A stretch of DNA of 64,000 nt from contig SVHT01000001.1 of the NCBI GenBank assembly GCA_015055615.1, positions 124,001 through 188,000 on the forward strand. Reading direction: 5' to 3'. The position numbers were made by a program, and so were the translations under genes. The notes beneath the pieces were generated by a model. The model made no database searches. It saw only the letters and a program-made list of their open reading frames with translations, and was not told the DNA's origin. Of this stretch, positions 1 to 8,627 are shown piece after piece. The stretch's first letter is position 1. Each line of letters starts with the position of its first letter. Source of the stretch: Clostridiales bacterium. Its GTDB lineage: Bacteria; Bacillota; Clostridia; Christensenellales; Borkfalkiaceae.

Positions 1-321
1 CCTGCCGTTATAAAAATTGTCGTTGGCGTGTTGATTGTTATTTGCGGTTTTGCAATCGTGCGCGCGGTTATTTACGTCATATCCGCGGTGCTTTTAATTG
101 CGGGTGTTTTGCTTTTGTACGACAAACTGAAAAACGGTTTGCGTTGCATAGAAACTCCGCAACGGATATGTGAAATCGCCATGCCGTCCGTGTGTATTCT
201 AATCGGCGTTTTATTGCTGTTCCATAACGCAAAAATGATGAACGTAATTCTTATCCTATGCGGGATTTTGTCCTTCATAGAGGGCGGTTTAATTTTGTTT
301 AATGCTTTTGTAGAAGATTGA
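1..321 (+). CDS. DUF308/HdeD-like small membrane protein, 5' truncated
   Basis: The frame is open from base 1, so the listed start at 28 is probably internal and the gene begins outside the window. The visible 106 residues are mostly hydrophobic, with about four membrane segments arranged as two hairpins separated by a short charged stretch (around KLKNGLRC). Repeated short helices with Gly-rich turns (ILCGILSFIEGGLILF) resemble the DUF308/HdeD family of inner-membrane proteins of unclear function. An intrinsic terminator follows, so it is not transcribed with the next operon. Family assignment is tentative. Confidence 0.5.
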   Translation, partial: PAVIKIVVGVLIVICGFAIVRAVIYVISAVLLIAGVLLLYDKLKNGLRCIETPQRICEIAMPSVCILIGVLLLFHNAKMMNVILILCGILSFIEGGLILFNAFVED

Positions 322-349
322 CAAAAAATTGAAAAAATGATATAAAACG

Positions 350-376
350 GCTCCGTGGGTTGCGCGGAGCTTTTTT
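350..376 (+). terminator. Rho-independent terminator after DUF308-like gene
   Basis: A 6-bp GC-rich stem (GCTCCG/CGGAGC) is followed directly by six T. It separates the truncated first gene from the malate/fumarate operon. Confidence 0.8.
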
Positions 377-464
377 CTTATAGAAAAAAAGGGTAAAAAA
401 GCGCAAAAAGATAAAAATTTATCGATTTAGCGATTAAAAAATGATGAACGGAGCGGTTATGCGT

Positions 465-493
465 TTGTGATTGTGAAAGAATTATGATATAAT
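465..493 (+). promoter_or_regulatory. Sigma-A-type promoter of the mdh-fum-hdr-flx-frd operon
   Basis: TTGTGA and TATAAT are separated by exactly 17 bp, 65 bp upstream of the likely start codon. It is the only clear promoter before the 11-gene operon, whose genes are joined by short gaps or overlaps. No palindromic operator was recognised beside it. Confidence 0.75.
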
Positions 494-557
494 AGAATCG
501 TATGATTGCGTGTATTACGCTTAGCAACGAAAAAATAATTCTATGGAGAATAACACA

Positions 558-1508
558 ATGAAAAACAAAGTTACAGTTATCGGCGCAGGTTCGGTTGGTG
601 CAACCGTAGCATACACGTTGGTTGCAACGGGTTCGGTGGCAGAAATCGTCTTAATCGACGTAAACGAAGCGAAAGCTCAGGGCGAAGCGCTCGATATTCG
701 TCAGGCGACTCCCTATTTGCACCCCGTAAAGATTTATTGCGGTACGTATGAAGACGCGGCGGATTCCGACATCGTTATCATTACGTCGGGCGTTGGTAGA
801 AAGCCCGGTCAATCCCGTATCGATCTTACGCAGACGAACGTAAACATTTTAAAGAGCATCGCTCCGCAAATTGTAAAGCATGCGCCTAACGCATTGTATT
901 TGTTTGTTGCAAACCCCGTAGATATTCTTACCTACGTATTCTGCAAAATCACGGGCGTACCCAGAAACCGCGTTATCGGTACGGGTACGACGCTCGATAG
1001 CATCCGTTTGAGAACCCGCCTTTCCGAGCTCTATTCGGTAAACCAAAAACAAGTACACGCGTACGTTTTGGGTGAGCACGGCGATTCTTCCTTCGTGGCT
1101 TGGTCTGCTGCGGATATTTCGGGGGTTCCTTTGGACGAATACGAAAATGCGTTGACGGATAAAGACGCGCTCAAAGTTACGCCGTATACCCACGAAGAAG
1201 TGGAAGAATACGTTAAAAAGTCGGGCGGTCAGATTATCGCAGGCAAGGGCGCGACCTTCTACGGTATCGCGGCAAGTGTAACGCAGATTGTAAACAGCAT
1301 TTATTCCAGCGCTTATACGATTTTGCCCGTATCGACGGTTTTGGACGGCGAATACGGCATTTCCGACGTAGCGCTTTCCACCCTTTGCGCAATCGGTAAC
1401 GACGGCGTTGTGACGACGCTCACGCCGAAACTTTCCGATGATGAGCTTGCAAAAATGCACAACAGCGCAGAAGTTTTGAAAGGCGTTCTTGCGCAAATTG
1501 AAATCTAA
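558..1508 (+). CDS. mdh: LDH-family dehydrogenase, predicted malate dehydrogenase
   Basis: NAD-dependent 2-hydroxyacid dehydrogenase of the LDH/MDH fold, 316 residues. The Rossmann motif GAGSVGA is at the N-terminus and the catalytic loop GEHGDSS carries the active-site His. The substrate loop reads GVGRKPGQSR. LDHs have Gln at the position before KPG (residue 102 in the classical numbering); malate dehydrogenases have Arg, and the Q102R change is known to convert a bacillar LDH into an MDH. With fumarase next and fumarate reductase in the same operon, oxaloacetate reduction to malate is the better call. The start at 558 is chosen because GGAG at 545-548 is well spaced for it, whereas the ATG at 543 overlaps that RBS. 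Lactate dehydrogenase remains the alternative. Confidence 0.8.
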   Translation: MKNKVTVIGAGSVGATVAYTLVATGSVAEIVLIDVNEAKAQGEALDIRQATPYLHPVKIYCGTYEDAADSDIVIITSGVGRKPGQSRIDLTQTNVNILKSIAPQIVKHAPNALYLFVANPVDILTYVFCKITGVPRNRVIGTGTTLDSIRLRTRLSELYSVNQKQVHAYVLGEHGDSSFVAWSAADISGVPLDEYENALTDKDALKVTPYTHEEVEEYVKKSGGQIIAGKGATFYGIAASVTQIVNSIYSSAYTILPVSTVLDGEYGISDVALSTLCAIGNDGVVTTLTPKLSDDELAKMHNSAEVLKGVLAQIEI

Positions 1509-1533
1509 ATAAAAAGAACGGAGAGGAAATAGT

Positions 1534-2910
1534 ATGGAATACCGTATCGAAAAAGACACGATGGGCGAAATGCAAGTCCCCGCAGACAGATATTGGGCGG
1601 CGCAAACGCAGAGAAGTTATCAAAACTTCCGCATCGGCAACGAAATTATGCCTCGTGAAATCACGCATGCGTTCGGCATTTTAAAGAAAGCGGCAGCGCT
1701 TGCAAATAACAAGCTTGGCAAACTTGCAGACGATAAAAAGGACGCAATTTGCGCGGCTTGCGACGAAGTGATTTCGGGTGAGCTGAACGGGCATTTCCCG
1801 CTCGTCGTATGGCAGACGGGTAGCGGCACGCAATCGAATATGAACGCGAACGAAGTTATTGCGAACCGCGGCAACGAAATTGCGGGCAAGAAATTGTTGC
1901 ACCCCAACGACGATATCAATAAGAGCCAAAGCTCCAACGATACCTTCCCCACGGCTATGCACATTGCGGCAGTCATAGCGATTGAGGATAAGCTTTTCCC
2001 CGCAATGGATAAGCTGATTGCAACGCTCAAACGCTTGGAGGCGGAAAACGAAGGGATTGTTAAGAGCGGTAGAACGCATTTGCAGGACGCTGTTCCCATC
2101 GCTTTCTCGCAAGAAATCAGCGGTTGGAGGAATATGATTGAAAAGGCAAAGGCACAGCTTGCGCTTGCATTGCCTGGACTCAAAGAGCTTGCGCTCGGCG
2201 GTACGGCTGTCGGTACGGGCTTGAACGCGCCTAAGGGTTTTGCGGAAGAAGTAGCGGCGCAGGTGTCTGCGTTGACGGGTAAGGCGTTTGTAACGGCGGA
2301 AAATAAATATCACGCATTGACGGCGAAAGACGAACTCGTGTTCGCGCACGGCGCGCTCAAAGCGCTTGCTTGCAACTTGATGAAGATTGCAAACGACGTG
2401 CGTTGGCTTGCTAGCGGTCCGAGAGACGGTCTTGGTGAAATCTTTATTCCCGAAAACGAACCCGGTTCTTCGATTATGCCGGGTAAAGTAAATCCTACGC
2501 AATGCGAATCGATGACAATGGTTGCGGTGCAGGTTATGGCAAACGACGTAGCGGTTGGTATGGGCGCGTCGCAAGGCAATTTTGAACTCAACGTATTCAT
2601 GCCCGTTATTATCTACAATTTCTTGCAATCGGTTAGATTGCTTGCAGACGGTATCACGTCCTTTGAAAGCAACTGCGTAACGGGTATCAAGGCAAATAAA
2701 GAAAAAATGCATCACAATTTGTATAATTCGTTGATGCTCGTAACGGCGCTCAACCCGTATATCGGCTATGAAAACGCGGCAAAGACGGCGAAGAAAGCGT
2801 ATAAGGAAAACATTTCCTTGAAAGAGGCGTGTGTTGCGCTCGGTTTCTTGACGGCGGAAAAATTCGACGAAGTATTCCGTCCCGAAGAAATGGCATATCC
2901 GCAGAAATAA
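1534..2910 (+). CDS. fumC: Fumarate hydratase, class II
   Basis: Oxygen-stable, iron-independent fumarase interconverting malate and fumarate; cytoplasmic homotetramer in the known family. The 458-residue length is typical. The superfamily signature [11 protein letters not shown] is present near residue 318, with the substrate-binding GSGTQSNMN and [11 protein letters not shown] stretches upstream and the TAMH/HLQDA His region intact. A strong RBS (GGAGAGG) precedes the ATG and only 25 bp separate it from the dehydrogenase. In this operon it would feed fumarate to the reductase encoded about 7 kb downstream. Confidence 0.95.
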   Translation: MEYRIEKDTMGEMQVPADRYWAAQTQRSYQNFRIGNEIMPREITHAFGILKKAAALANNKLGKLADDKKDAICAACDEVISGELNGHFPLVVWQTGSGTQSNMNANEVIANRGNEIAGKKLLHPNDDINKSQSSNDTFPTAMHIAAVIAIEDKLFPAMDKLIATLKRLEAENEGIVKSGRTHLQDAVPIAFSQEISGWRNMIEKAKAQLALALPGLKELALGGTAVGTGLNAPKGFAEEVAAQVSALTGKAFVTAENKYHALTAKDELVFAHGALKALACNLMKIANDVRWLASGPRDGLGEIFIPENEPGSSIMPGKVNPTQCESMTMVAVQVMANDVAVGMGASQGNFELNVFMPVIIYNFLQSVRLLADGITSFESNCVTGIKANKEKMHHNLYNSLMLVTALNPYIGYENAAKTAKKAYKENISLKEACVALGFLTAEKFDEVFRPEEMAYPQK

Positions 2911-2946
2911 GAAGTAAAAATTATTGCAAAAGGTAGCGTATTTGAT

Positions 2947-3726
2947 ATGAAGATTAGTTATTATCCCGGTTGTACGCTCAGAACCAAAGCAAAGGAGCTC
3001 GACGATACGGCTCGCCTTTGCGCGAAGGCTTTGGGCGTGGAAATGGAGGAAGTAGAAAATTGGCAATGTTGCGGCGCCGTGTATAAAATGGGCACGGACG
3101 AAATCGCAACCAAATTGTCGGCGGTGCGCGCGCTCGATTACGCAAAGCATCACGGCGGTAAGTTGCTTACGCTTTGCTCGGCTTGTCACAACGTCATCAA
3201 GCGTACCAACGAAGATATGAAGGCAAACGGCGATATTTGCTTCCGCGCGAACAATTATCTTAAACTCGACGAACCGTATAAAGGGGAAACGGAAGTACTC
3301 CATTACCTCGAAATGCTGAAAAACGTCGTTGGTTTTGATAACATTAAAAAAGCGGTGGTAAATCCGCTGAATAGAAAAATCGGCGCGTACTACGGTTGTT
3401 TACTCCTGCGTCCTAGCGGCGTAATGGCGTTTGACAATCCCGAAAATCCGACGATTATCGAAGATTTTATCCGCGCAATCGGCGGTACGCCCGTCGTATA
3501 TCCTTTCCGCAACGAATGCTGTGGCGCGTACGTGTCCTTGAAGAACAGCGAGCTCCCGAAAGAGAAATCGCGCAAGGTACTTTCCAGCGCAAAGGAAAAG
3601 GGCGCGGAAGAAGTGATTACGGCTTGCCCGCTCTGTCTGTATAACTTGCAGGTAAACGGCGACGGCATTTTGCCCGTAAGATATTTTACCGAACTTCTCG
3701 CAGAAGCTTTGGGGGTGAACGCATGA
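2947..3726 (+). CDS. hdrB: Heterodisulfide reductase subunit B-like protein (two CCG domains)
   Basis: 259 residues with two cysteine-rich CCG domains: PGC...CCGAVY...CSAC in the first half and YGC...CCGAYV...CPLC in the second. In methanogen HdrB these bind two noncubane [4Fe-4S] clusters that reduce a disulfide. The same fold recurs in succinate dehydrogenase SdhE and in the C-terminus of thiol:fumarate reductase TfrB. Nothing here suggests CoM/CoB metabolism, so the electron acceptor is unknown; the fumarate reductase subunits in the same operon are the obvious partner. The stop codon overlaps the hdrC start. Confidence 0.88.
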   Translation: MKISYYPGCTLRTKAKELDDTARLCAKALGVEMEEVENWQCCGAVYKMGTDEIATKLSAVRALDYAKHHGGKLLTLCSACHNVIKRTNEDMKANGDICFRANNYLKLDEPYKGETEVLHYLEMLKNVVGFDNIKKAVVNPLNRKIGAYYGCLLLRPSGVMAFDNPENPTIIEDFIRAIGGTPVVYPFRNECCGAYVSLKNSELPKEKSRKVLSSAKEKGAEEVITACPLCLYNLQVNGDGILPVRYFTELLAEALGVNA

Positions 3727-4109
3727 CGAAAGCAGAACGTATTGAAAACTTGAACCGTCTCAGCGGTACGGACGTTAAAAAATGCATGAAATGCGGTAAA
3801 TGTTCGGGGCGTTGTCCTGCGTTTAAGGATATGGATATCAAACCTCATCAGTTCGTTTCGATGCTCGGTCAGGGCAGAATTGACGAACTTCTTGAAAGCA
3901 AAGCGATTTGGAATTGCCTTTCGTGTATGGCTTGCGTAGAGCGTTGCCCTCGTGGCGTAGCGCCTGCAGCGGTTATCGAGGCTGTGCGCGATACGGTGGT
4001 TCGTATGCAAGGAGCGAACGGAATCAAGGCAGAAGAAATTCCGCCTATCGTAGACGAATTGATTCCTCAACAGCTCTTGGTTAGCGCGTATAGAAAGTAT
4101 AACAAGTAA
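3723..4109 (+). CDS. hdrC: Heterodisulfide reductase subunit C-like ferredoxin
   Basis: A 128-residue protein with two [4Fe-4S] motifs, CMKCGKCSGRCP and CLSCMACVERCPRG, as in HdrC, which passes electrons from HdrA to HdrB. It overlaps hdrB by 4 bp with a GGGGGTG RBS inside the hdrB end, a sign of translational coupling. It is shorter than typical methanogen HdrC. No membrane segment is visible, which favours a soluble HdrABC rather than membrane-bound HdrDE. Confidence 0.88.
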   Translation: MTKAERIENLNRLSGTDVKKCMKCGKCSGRCPAFKDMDIKPHQFVSMLGQGRIDELLESKAIWNCLSCMACVERCPRGVAPAAVIEAVRDTVVRMQGANGIKAEEIPPIVDELIPQQLLVSAYRKYNK

Positions 4110-4164
4110 CTACCCCGAAATTTTTCGGATAAATAGAAAATCCAAAAGAAAGAGAGTGTAAAAA

Positions 4165-6153
4165 ATGCAAAGAATAGGTGTTTTTATTTGTTGGTGCGGC
4201 AGTAATATCGCGGCGACGGTAGACGTTGAAAAGGTTGCGGAAGTAATCAAAAGCGAACCGGGCGTCGTATATTCCGCCAACTATCAATACATGTGTTCGG
4301 AAAACGGTCAACAGCTTGTAAAGCAGGCGATTAAGGAACACAACCTGACGGGCGTTGTCATCGGCGCTTGCTCTCCCCGTATGCACGAAGCGACTTTCCG
4401 CAAGGCAGCGAGTGAGGCAGGGCTCAACCCCTACATGGTAGAAATTGCAAATATCCGTGAACATTGCTCGTGGATTCACAAGGATAAGGACGAAGCGACC
4501 GAAAAAGCGGTTGTCCTTGTTCGTACGGCGATTGCGAAGGTAAAACTCAACGCGCCTTTGACGGCGGGGGAAAGCCCCGTTGTAAAACGCGCACTTGTTA
4601 TCGGTGGCGGTATCGCTGGTATTCAAGCGGCGCTCGATATTGCAGAGGCGGGCTTTGAAGTCGATATCGTGGAAAAGAACGCAACGATTGGCGGTAGAAT
4701 GGCGCAAATCGACAAGACGTTCCCTACGCTCGACTGTTCCGCTTGTATCCTTACGCCGAAGATGGTGGACTGCGCGCAGCACGAAAAAATCGACATTTTG
4801 TCCTATTCGGAAATCGAAGAAGTAAAGGGCTTTGTCGGTAACTTTAACGTTAAAATCCGTCGTAAGGCAAGATACGTCGATGAAACGAAGTGTACGGGTT
4901 GTAAAATCTGTATGGAAAAATGTCCGTCGAAGAAGGGCTTGAACGAGTTCAATATGAACCTCAATACCCGTCCCGCAATCTATATTCCGTTCGCGCAGGC
5001 GATTCCCAACGTAGCGGTAATCGATCCCACGCAATGTATTAAAATGAAAACGGGCAAATGCGGTATCTGTCAAAAATTCTGCGGTGCAGGCGCTATCGAT
5101 TACGAACAGAAAGATACGTTTATCGAACGTCAATACGGCGCAATCGTCGTTGCGACGGGCTTTAAGCCGATTGAGCTTGACAATTTTAACGAATACGGTT
5201 ACAGCGATAACAAGGACGTTATTACCTCGCTTGAACTCGAAAGATTGATGAACGCGGCAGGTCCGACGAACGGCGTTTTGCTCCGTCCTTCCGACGGCGA
5301 ACACCCGAAGGTTATTACCTTTATCCAATGCGTAGGCTCGCGTGATACCAGCGGTTGCGGTAAACCGTACTGCTCGAAGATTTGCTGTATGTATACGGCA
5401 AAGCACGCCATGCTGATTCGTGAAAAATATCCCGATACCGAGGTGCACGTATTTTATATCGACGTGCGTACGCCTGGTAAAAACTACGACGAATTCTTCC
5501 GCCGCGCGGTAGAACAGTACGGCGTAGACTATATCAAGGGTATGGTCGGCAAGGTTTATAACGAAAACGGCAAATTGATGGTGCAAGGCTCGAATTTGAT
5601 TGATAACGAACAGATTACGATTGAATCCGACCTCGTAGTGCTTGCGGCGGCAATCGAACCCGAACCCTCGGTTAGAAAGATTGCAACTCTTTTGACGACG
5701 AGTATCGATACCAACAATTTCCTTACCGAATCCCACGCAAAACTCCGTCCCGTAGAAAGCCCTACGGCGGGCGTATATCTTGCGGGCGTATGTCAAGGCC
5801 CTAAGGATATCCCCGAAACGGTTTCGCAGGCGTCTGCTTGCGCGGCGAAGGTTATCGGTTTGCTTGTAAAGGATAAACTTAAAACGAACCCTTGCGTAGC
5901 GCAACCCGATGAAATGATGTGTAACGGTTGTAGCCAATGCGCCAACGTGTGCGCGTACGGTGCAATTACGTACGTGGATAAGGAATTTCGCGTCGGTCGC
6001 GGTACGGAAATCCGTCGCGTAGCGTCCGTTAACCCTGCGGTATGTCAAGGCTGTGGCGCTTGTACGGTAACCTGTCCTTCGGGCGCAATGGATCTGAAAG
6101 GATTCAGCTCCAAACAAATTATGTCGGAGGTGGAAGCGATATGCAAGATGTAA
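4165..6153 (+). CDS. hdrA: Heterodisulfide reductase subunit A-like flavoprotein
   Basis: 662 residues. Order: an N-terminal Cys-containing segment (FICWCGSNIA), an FAD-binding Rossmann domain near residue 150 (GGGIAGIQAALDIAEAGF), a Cys-rich insertion with CTGCKICMEKCP and CGICQKFCGAGA, a pyridine-nucleotide-reductase-like body, and two C-terminal [4Fe-4S] motifs (CNGCSQCANVCAYGA, CQGCGACTVTCPSGA). HdrA carries the FAD where bifurcation takes place in the characterised complexes and reduces ferredoxin through its own clusters. It lies between hdrC and the mvhD-type gene, the usual clustering. No selenocysteine codon was seen. Confidence 0.9.
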   Translation: MQRIGVFICWCGSNIAATVDVEKVAEVIKSEPGVVYSANYQYMCSENGQQLVKQAIKEHNLTGVVIGACSPRMHEATFRKAASEAGLNPYMVEIANIREHCSWIHKDKDEATEKAVVLVRTAIAKVKLNAPLTAGESPVVKRALVIGGGIAGIQAALDIAEAGFEVDIVEKNATIGGRMAQIDKTFPTLDCSACILTPKMVDCAQHEKIDILSYSEIEEVKGFVGNFNVKIRRKARYVDETKCTGCKICMEKCPSKKGLNEFNMNLNTRPAIYIPFAQAIPNVAVIDPTQCIKMKTGKCGICQKFCGAGAIDYEQKDTFIERQYGAIVVATGFKPIELDNFNEYGYSDNKDVITSLELERLMNAAGPTNGVLLRPSDGEHPKVITFIQCVGSRDTSGCGKPYCSKICCMYTAKHAMLIREKYPDTEVHVFYIDVRTPGKNYDEFFRRAVEQYGVDYIKGMVGKVYNENGKLMVQGSNLIDNEQITIESDLVVLAAAIEPEPSVRKIATLLTTSIDTNNFLTESHAKLRPVESPTAGVYLAGVCQGPKDIPETVSQASACAAKVIGLLVKDKLKTNPCVAQPDEMMCNGCSQCANVCAYGAITYVDKEFRVGRGTEIRRVASVNPAVCQGCGACTVTCPSGAMDLKGFSSKQIMSEVEAICKM

Positions 6154-6596
6154 GTACCGAAAAGAAAGAATTCGTACCCAATATCGTGGCGTTTTGCTGC
6201 AACTGGTGTTCGTATGCGGGCGCCGACCTTGCAGGTTCCAGCCGTTTGACCTATCCCGCCAACGTAAAAATTATCCGTGTTCCTTGTTCTTGCCGCGTGA
6301 ACCCTATGTTCGTTTTGAAGGCGTTCCAGCAAGGCGCGGACGGCGTAATTTTGTGCGGTTGCCACCCTGGCGACTGCCATTACGTAACGGGCAACTACTA
6401 TACCAGAAGAAGAATGGCGCTTTTGTACAGTTTCCTTAATTATATGGGTATCGAAAAAGAACGTACCCGCGTGGAATGGGTATCTGCGGCAGAGGGCGCA
6501 AAGTTTGCGGCGGTTATGAACGATTTCGTGAAGACCGTTACCGAGCTTGGCGAAAACAAACGCCTTACCGACCTTAGAGTAAAGGAGGGCGAATAA
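6141..6596 (+). CDS. flxD: MvhD/FlxD-type [2Fe-2S] electron-transfer subunit
   Basis: About 151 residues with the MvhD cysteine pattern CCNWCSYAGAD, PCSCRVNP and CGCHPGDCHY. MvhD/FlxD links an electron-donating module to HdrA. The ORF track starts at 6042, but the ATG at 6141 is preceded by GGAGG at a good distance, gives the usual family length and overlaps hdrA by only 13 bp. No [NiFe] hydrogenase genes are present; NADH-module genes follow instead, so FlxD rather than MvhD is the better name. Confidence 0.85.
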   Translation: MQDVSTEKKEFVPNIVAFCCNWCSYAGADLAGSSRLTYPANVKIIRVPCSCRVNPMFVLKAFQQGADGVILCGCHPGDCHYVTGNYYTRRRMALLYSFLNYMGIEKERTRVEWVSAAEGAKFAAVMNDFVKTVTELGENKRLTDLRVKEGE

Positions 6597-6597
6597 G

Positions 6598-7581
6598 ATG
6601 AAAGACGTTGAATTGAAAATGTTAGAACGCGCAAAGGCGCTCCTTGAAAGTGGCGAAGTGGCGCGTGTGGTTGGTTGGAAGAAAGGGGATTTCTATTTTG
6701 ACCCTTCCCCCGCGGTTTTTGAAAGCGTAGAGGAATTGGAAAAGGATTTCGTCTATAATTGGTTCTGCGGAGCAAACCTTTCCAAATATTTGATTCAGAT
6801 TGCAAAAAAGGAAGGCAAAACGGCGGTTTTCTTAAAGCCTTGCGACACGTATAGCTTTAATCAACTCGTCAAAGAACACCGCATCAAGCGTGAAAACGTA
6901 TACGTAATCGCGGTAGAGTGCCTTGCAAAGCTTGACGTTGAAAAGATTAAGGCGCAGGGCGTAAGCTCCGTTGTCAACGTGGAAGTGGTAGAAAAGAAGG
7001 TCTCCGTTACCGATTTGTACGGGGACGTGACCGTGTTGAATAAGCCCGACGTGATTTTGACGAAGTGCGATACTTGCACCAAAACCCATCAGGTTAAGGA
7101 CGAGGAAATTATTCTTCACGAAAGACCGGAAAGGGACGTAGACCGTTTCGCAGAGGTTGCGAAATTGGAAGGGATGACGGAAGACGAGCGTTTTGCGTTC
7201 TGGCGTGAACAGCTCAGCAAATGTATCCGTTGTAACGCTTGCCGTAACGTATGTCCCGCATGCTCTTGCGTAAAATGTGTGTTCGATAACCCCGCGTCGG
7301 GGATTGCGGCAAAGGCGAACGACGATAAGTTTGAAGAACAGCTCTTCCACGTAATCCGCGCGTTCCACGTAGCGGGCAGATGTACCGACTGTGGCGAGTG
7401 TTCGAGAGTATGCCCGCAGAACATTCCTTTGCATTTGTTGAACAGAAAGTTTATCAAGGATATCGACGGATTCTACGGCGAATATCAGGCAGGGGAAACC
7501 TCCGAGGGCAAGACGCCGCTCACCTCGTACACCGAAGGCGACATCGAAGCCAAAGACGTATTTAACGGGGAGGCGAAATAA
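6598..7581 (+). CDS. flxC: FlxC-like iron-sulfur protein (FrhB/FdhB-like N-terminus)
   Basis: 327 residues. The N-terminal two thirds resemble the FrhB/FdhB group (FLKPCDTYSFNQLVKEH). The C-terminal third holds two clusters, CIRCNACRNVCPACSCVKC and CTDCGECSRVCPQNIP. Known Flx complexes contain two such electron-transfer proteins (FlxB, FlxC) between the NADH-oxidising FlxA and FlxD. One base separates it from flxD and its last base is shared with the next start. B versus C is assigned by order only; an annotation as coenzyme F420 hydrogenase or formate dehydrogenase beta subunit would reflect the same family. Confidence 0.7.
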   Translation: MKDVELKMLERAKALLESGEVARVVGWKKGDFYFDPSPAVFESVEELEKDFVYNWFCGANLSKYLIQIAKKEGKTAVFLKPCDTYSFNQLVKEHRIKRENVYVIAVECLAKLDVEKIKAQGVSSVVNVEVVEKKVSVTDLYGDVTVLNKPDVILTKCDTCTKTHQVKDEEIILHERPERDVDRFAEVAKLEGMTEDERFAFWREQLSKCIRCNACRNVCPACSCVKCVFDNPASGIAAKANDDKFEEQLFHVIRAFHVAGRCTDCGECSRVCPQNIPLHLLNRKFIKDIDGFYGEYQAGETSEGKTPLTSYTEGDIEAKDVFNGEAK

Positions 7582-8627
7582 TGTTGAAAATAGCAAAAGA
7601 AAGATTAAACGAGCTGTACGCGAAAATTAACGAAACGATGGGTTTGTTTATCCCCATCAAGCGTGCAGGCGAAGTAAATTATGCGATTTGGAAGGACGGC
7701 AAAGAAGTTTCCTTGGAAACGTTAAAAACCGTTAAATCTCCCAAAAATATGTTCTTCCCGCAGTCCGAAAATTTGATGAAATTCAAAAAGGACGGCAACA
7801 ATCTTGAAGTCATTGACGTTCGTGAAAAGCTTGGTGAAAAAATCGACGAAAGACCCTTTGTTTTGTTCGGCGTAAAGGCATGCGATTACAAAGGTATCGA
7901 GGTTCTTGACAAGGTATTCCTTGCAGACCCCGTAGACAGCTATTATCAGATGAGAAGGGAATCGACCACGATTGTAACGTTGGCTTGTTCCCGTCCCGAA
8001 GAAAGCTGTTTCTGTAATGCTTTCGGCATCGACGCAACCGCGCCTATGGGCGACGTAACGACTTGGCTGGATAGCGAATATCTCTATTGGCAGGCAAACA
8101 CCGAAAAAGGCGAAAAATTGACGGCGATTGTAAAAGAGTTGCTTGTTGACGGCGGTGAAAAGGAAGTGGCGGCGCAGCAAGAAAAGACCAAGGAAATTAT
8201 GGCGAAATTGCCGTATGCAAACCTTGATTTGTCCCGTTTTACGCCCGAAAATCTCAACGAGCTTTTCAATGCGAAAGAGTGGGAAGAAATGAGCGAAGCT
8301 TGTCTTGGTTGCGGTACGTGTACCTTCGTTTGCCCGACTTGTCAATGTTTCGATATTCGCGATTTCAAGACGAATGAGGGCGTAATTCGTTTCCGTTGCT
8401 GGGATTCGTGTATGTATTCCGACTTTACTTTGATGGCGCACGGCAACAGCCGTACGACGCAGATGCAGCGTTTCCGTCAAAGATTTATGCACAAGCTCGT
8501 GTACTATCCTTCGCAGAACGATGGATTGTATTCGTGCGTGGGCTGTGGCAGATGTGTAAACAAATGCCCGCAAAAGCTCAATATTGTAAAAGTAATCAAA
8601 ACGTTAGGGGGTAAAGACAATGATTAA
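7581..8627 (+). CDS. flxB: FlxB-like iron-sulfur protein (sulfhydrogenase beta/AsrA-like)
   Basis: 348 residues. The N-terminal domain resembles the beta subunits of cytosolic sulfhydrogenases and anaerobic sulfite reductase subunit A (FGVKACDYKGIEVLDKVF, TLACSRPEESCFC). The C-terminal region carries two [4Fe-4S] motifs, CLGCGTCTFVCPTC and CVGCGRCVNKCPQ. In those families it relays electrons between the FAD/NAD subunit and the rest of the complex. It overlaps its neighbours on both sides, so coupled expression is likely. No sulfite reductase catalytic subunit lies nearby, which argues against an Asr role. Confidence 0.72.
   Translation: MLKIAKERLNELYAKINETMGLFIPIKRAGEVNYAIWKDGKEVSLETLKTVKSPKNMFFPQSENLMKFKKDGNNLEVIDVREKLGEKIDERPFVLFGVKACDYKGIEVLDKVFLADPVDSYYQMRRESTTIVTLACSRPEESCFCNAFGIDATAPMGDVTTWLDSEYLYWQANTEKGEKLTAIVKELLVDGGEKEVAAQQEKTKEIMAKLPYANLDLSRFTPENLNELFNAKEWEEMSEACLGCGTCTFVCPTCQCFDIRDFKTNEGVIRFRCWDSCMYSDFTLMAHGNSRTTQMQRFRQRFMHKLVYYPSQNDGLYSCVGCGRCVNKCPQKLNIVKVIKTLGGKDND

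Noticed and set aside
558-1508. Lactate dehydrogenase call
   Set aside because: Arg at the specificity position and the operon context favour malate; LDH is kept only as an alternative.
1681-3303. 540-residue ORF on the - strand opposite fumC/hdrB
   Set aside because: Shadow frame: no RBS, no family motifs, Arg/Phe/His-rich composition typical of the antisense of real genes with conserved codon bias.
4081-6117. 678-residue - strand ORF opposite hdrA
   Set aside because: Antisense of a clearly conserved FeS flavoprotein gene; composition and absence of RBS mark a shadow.
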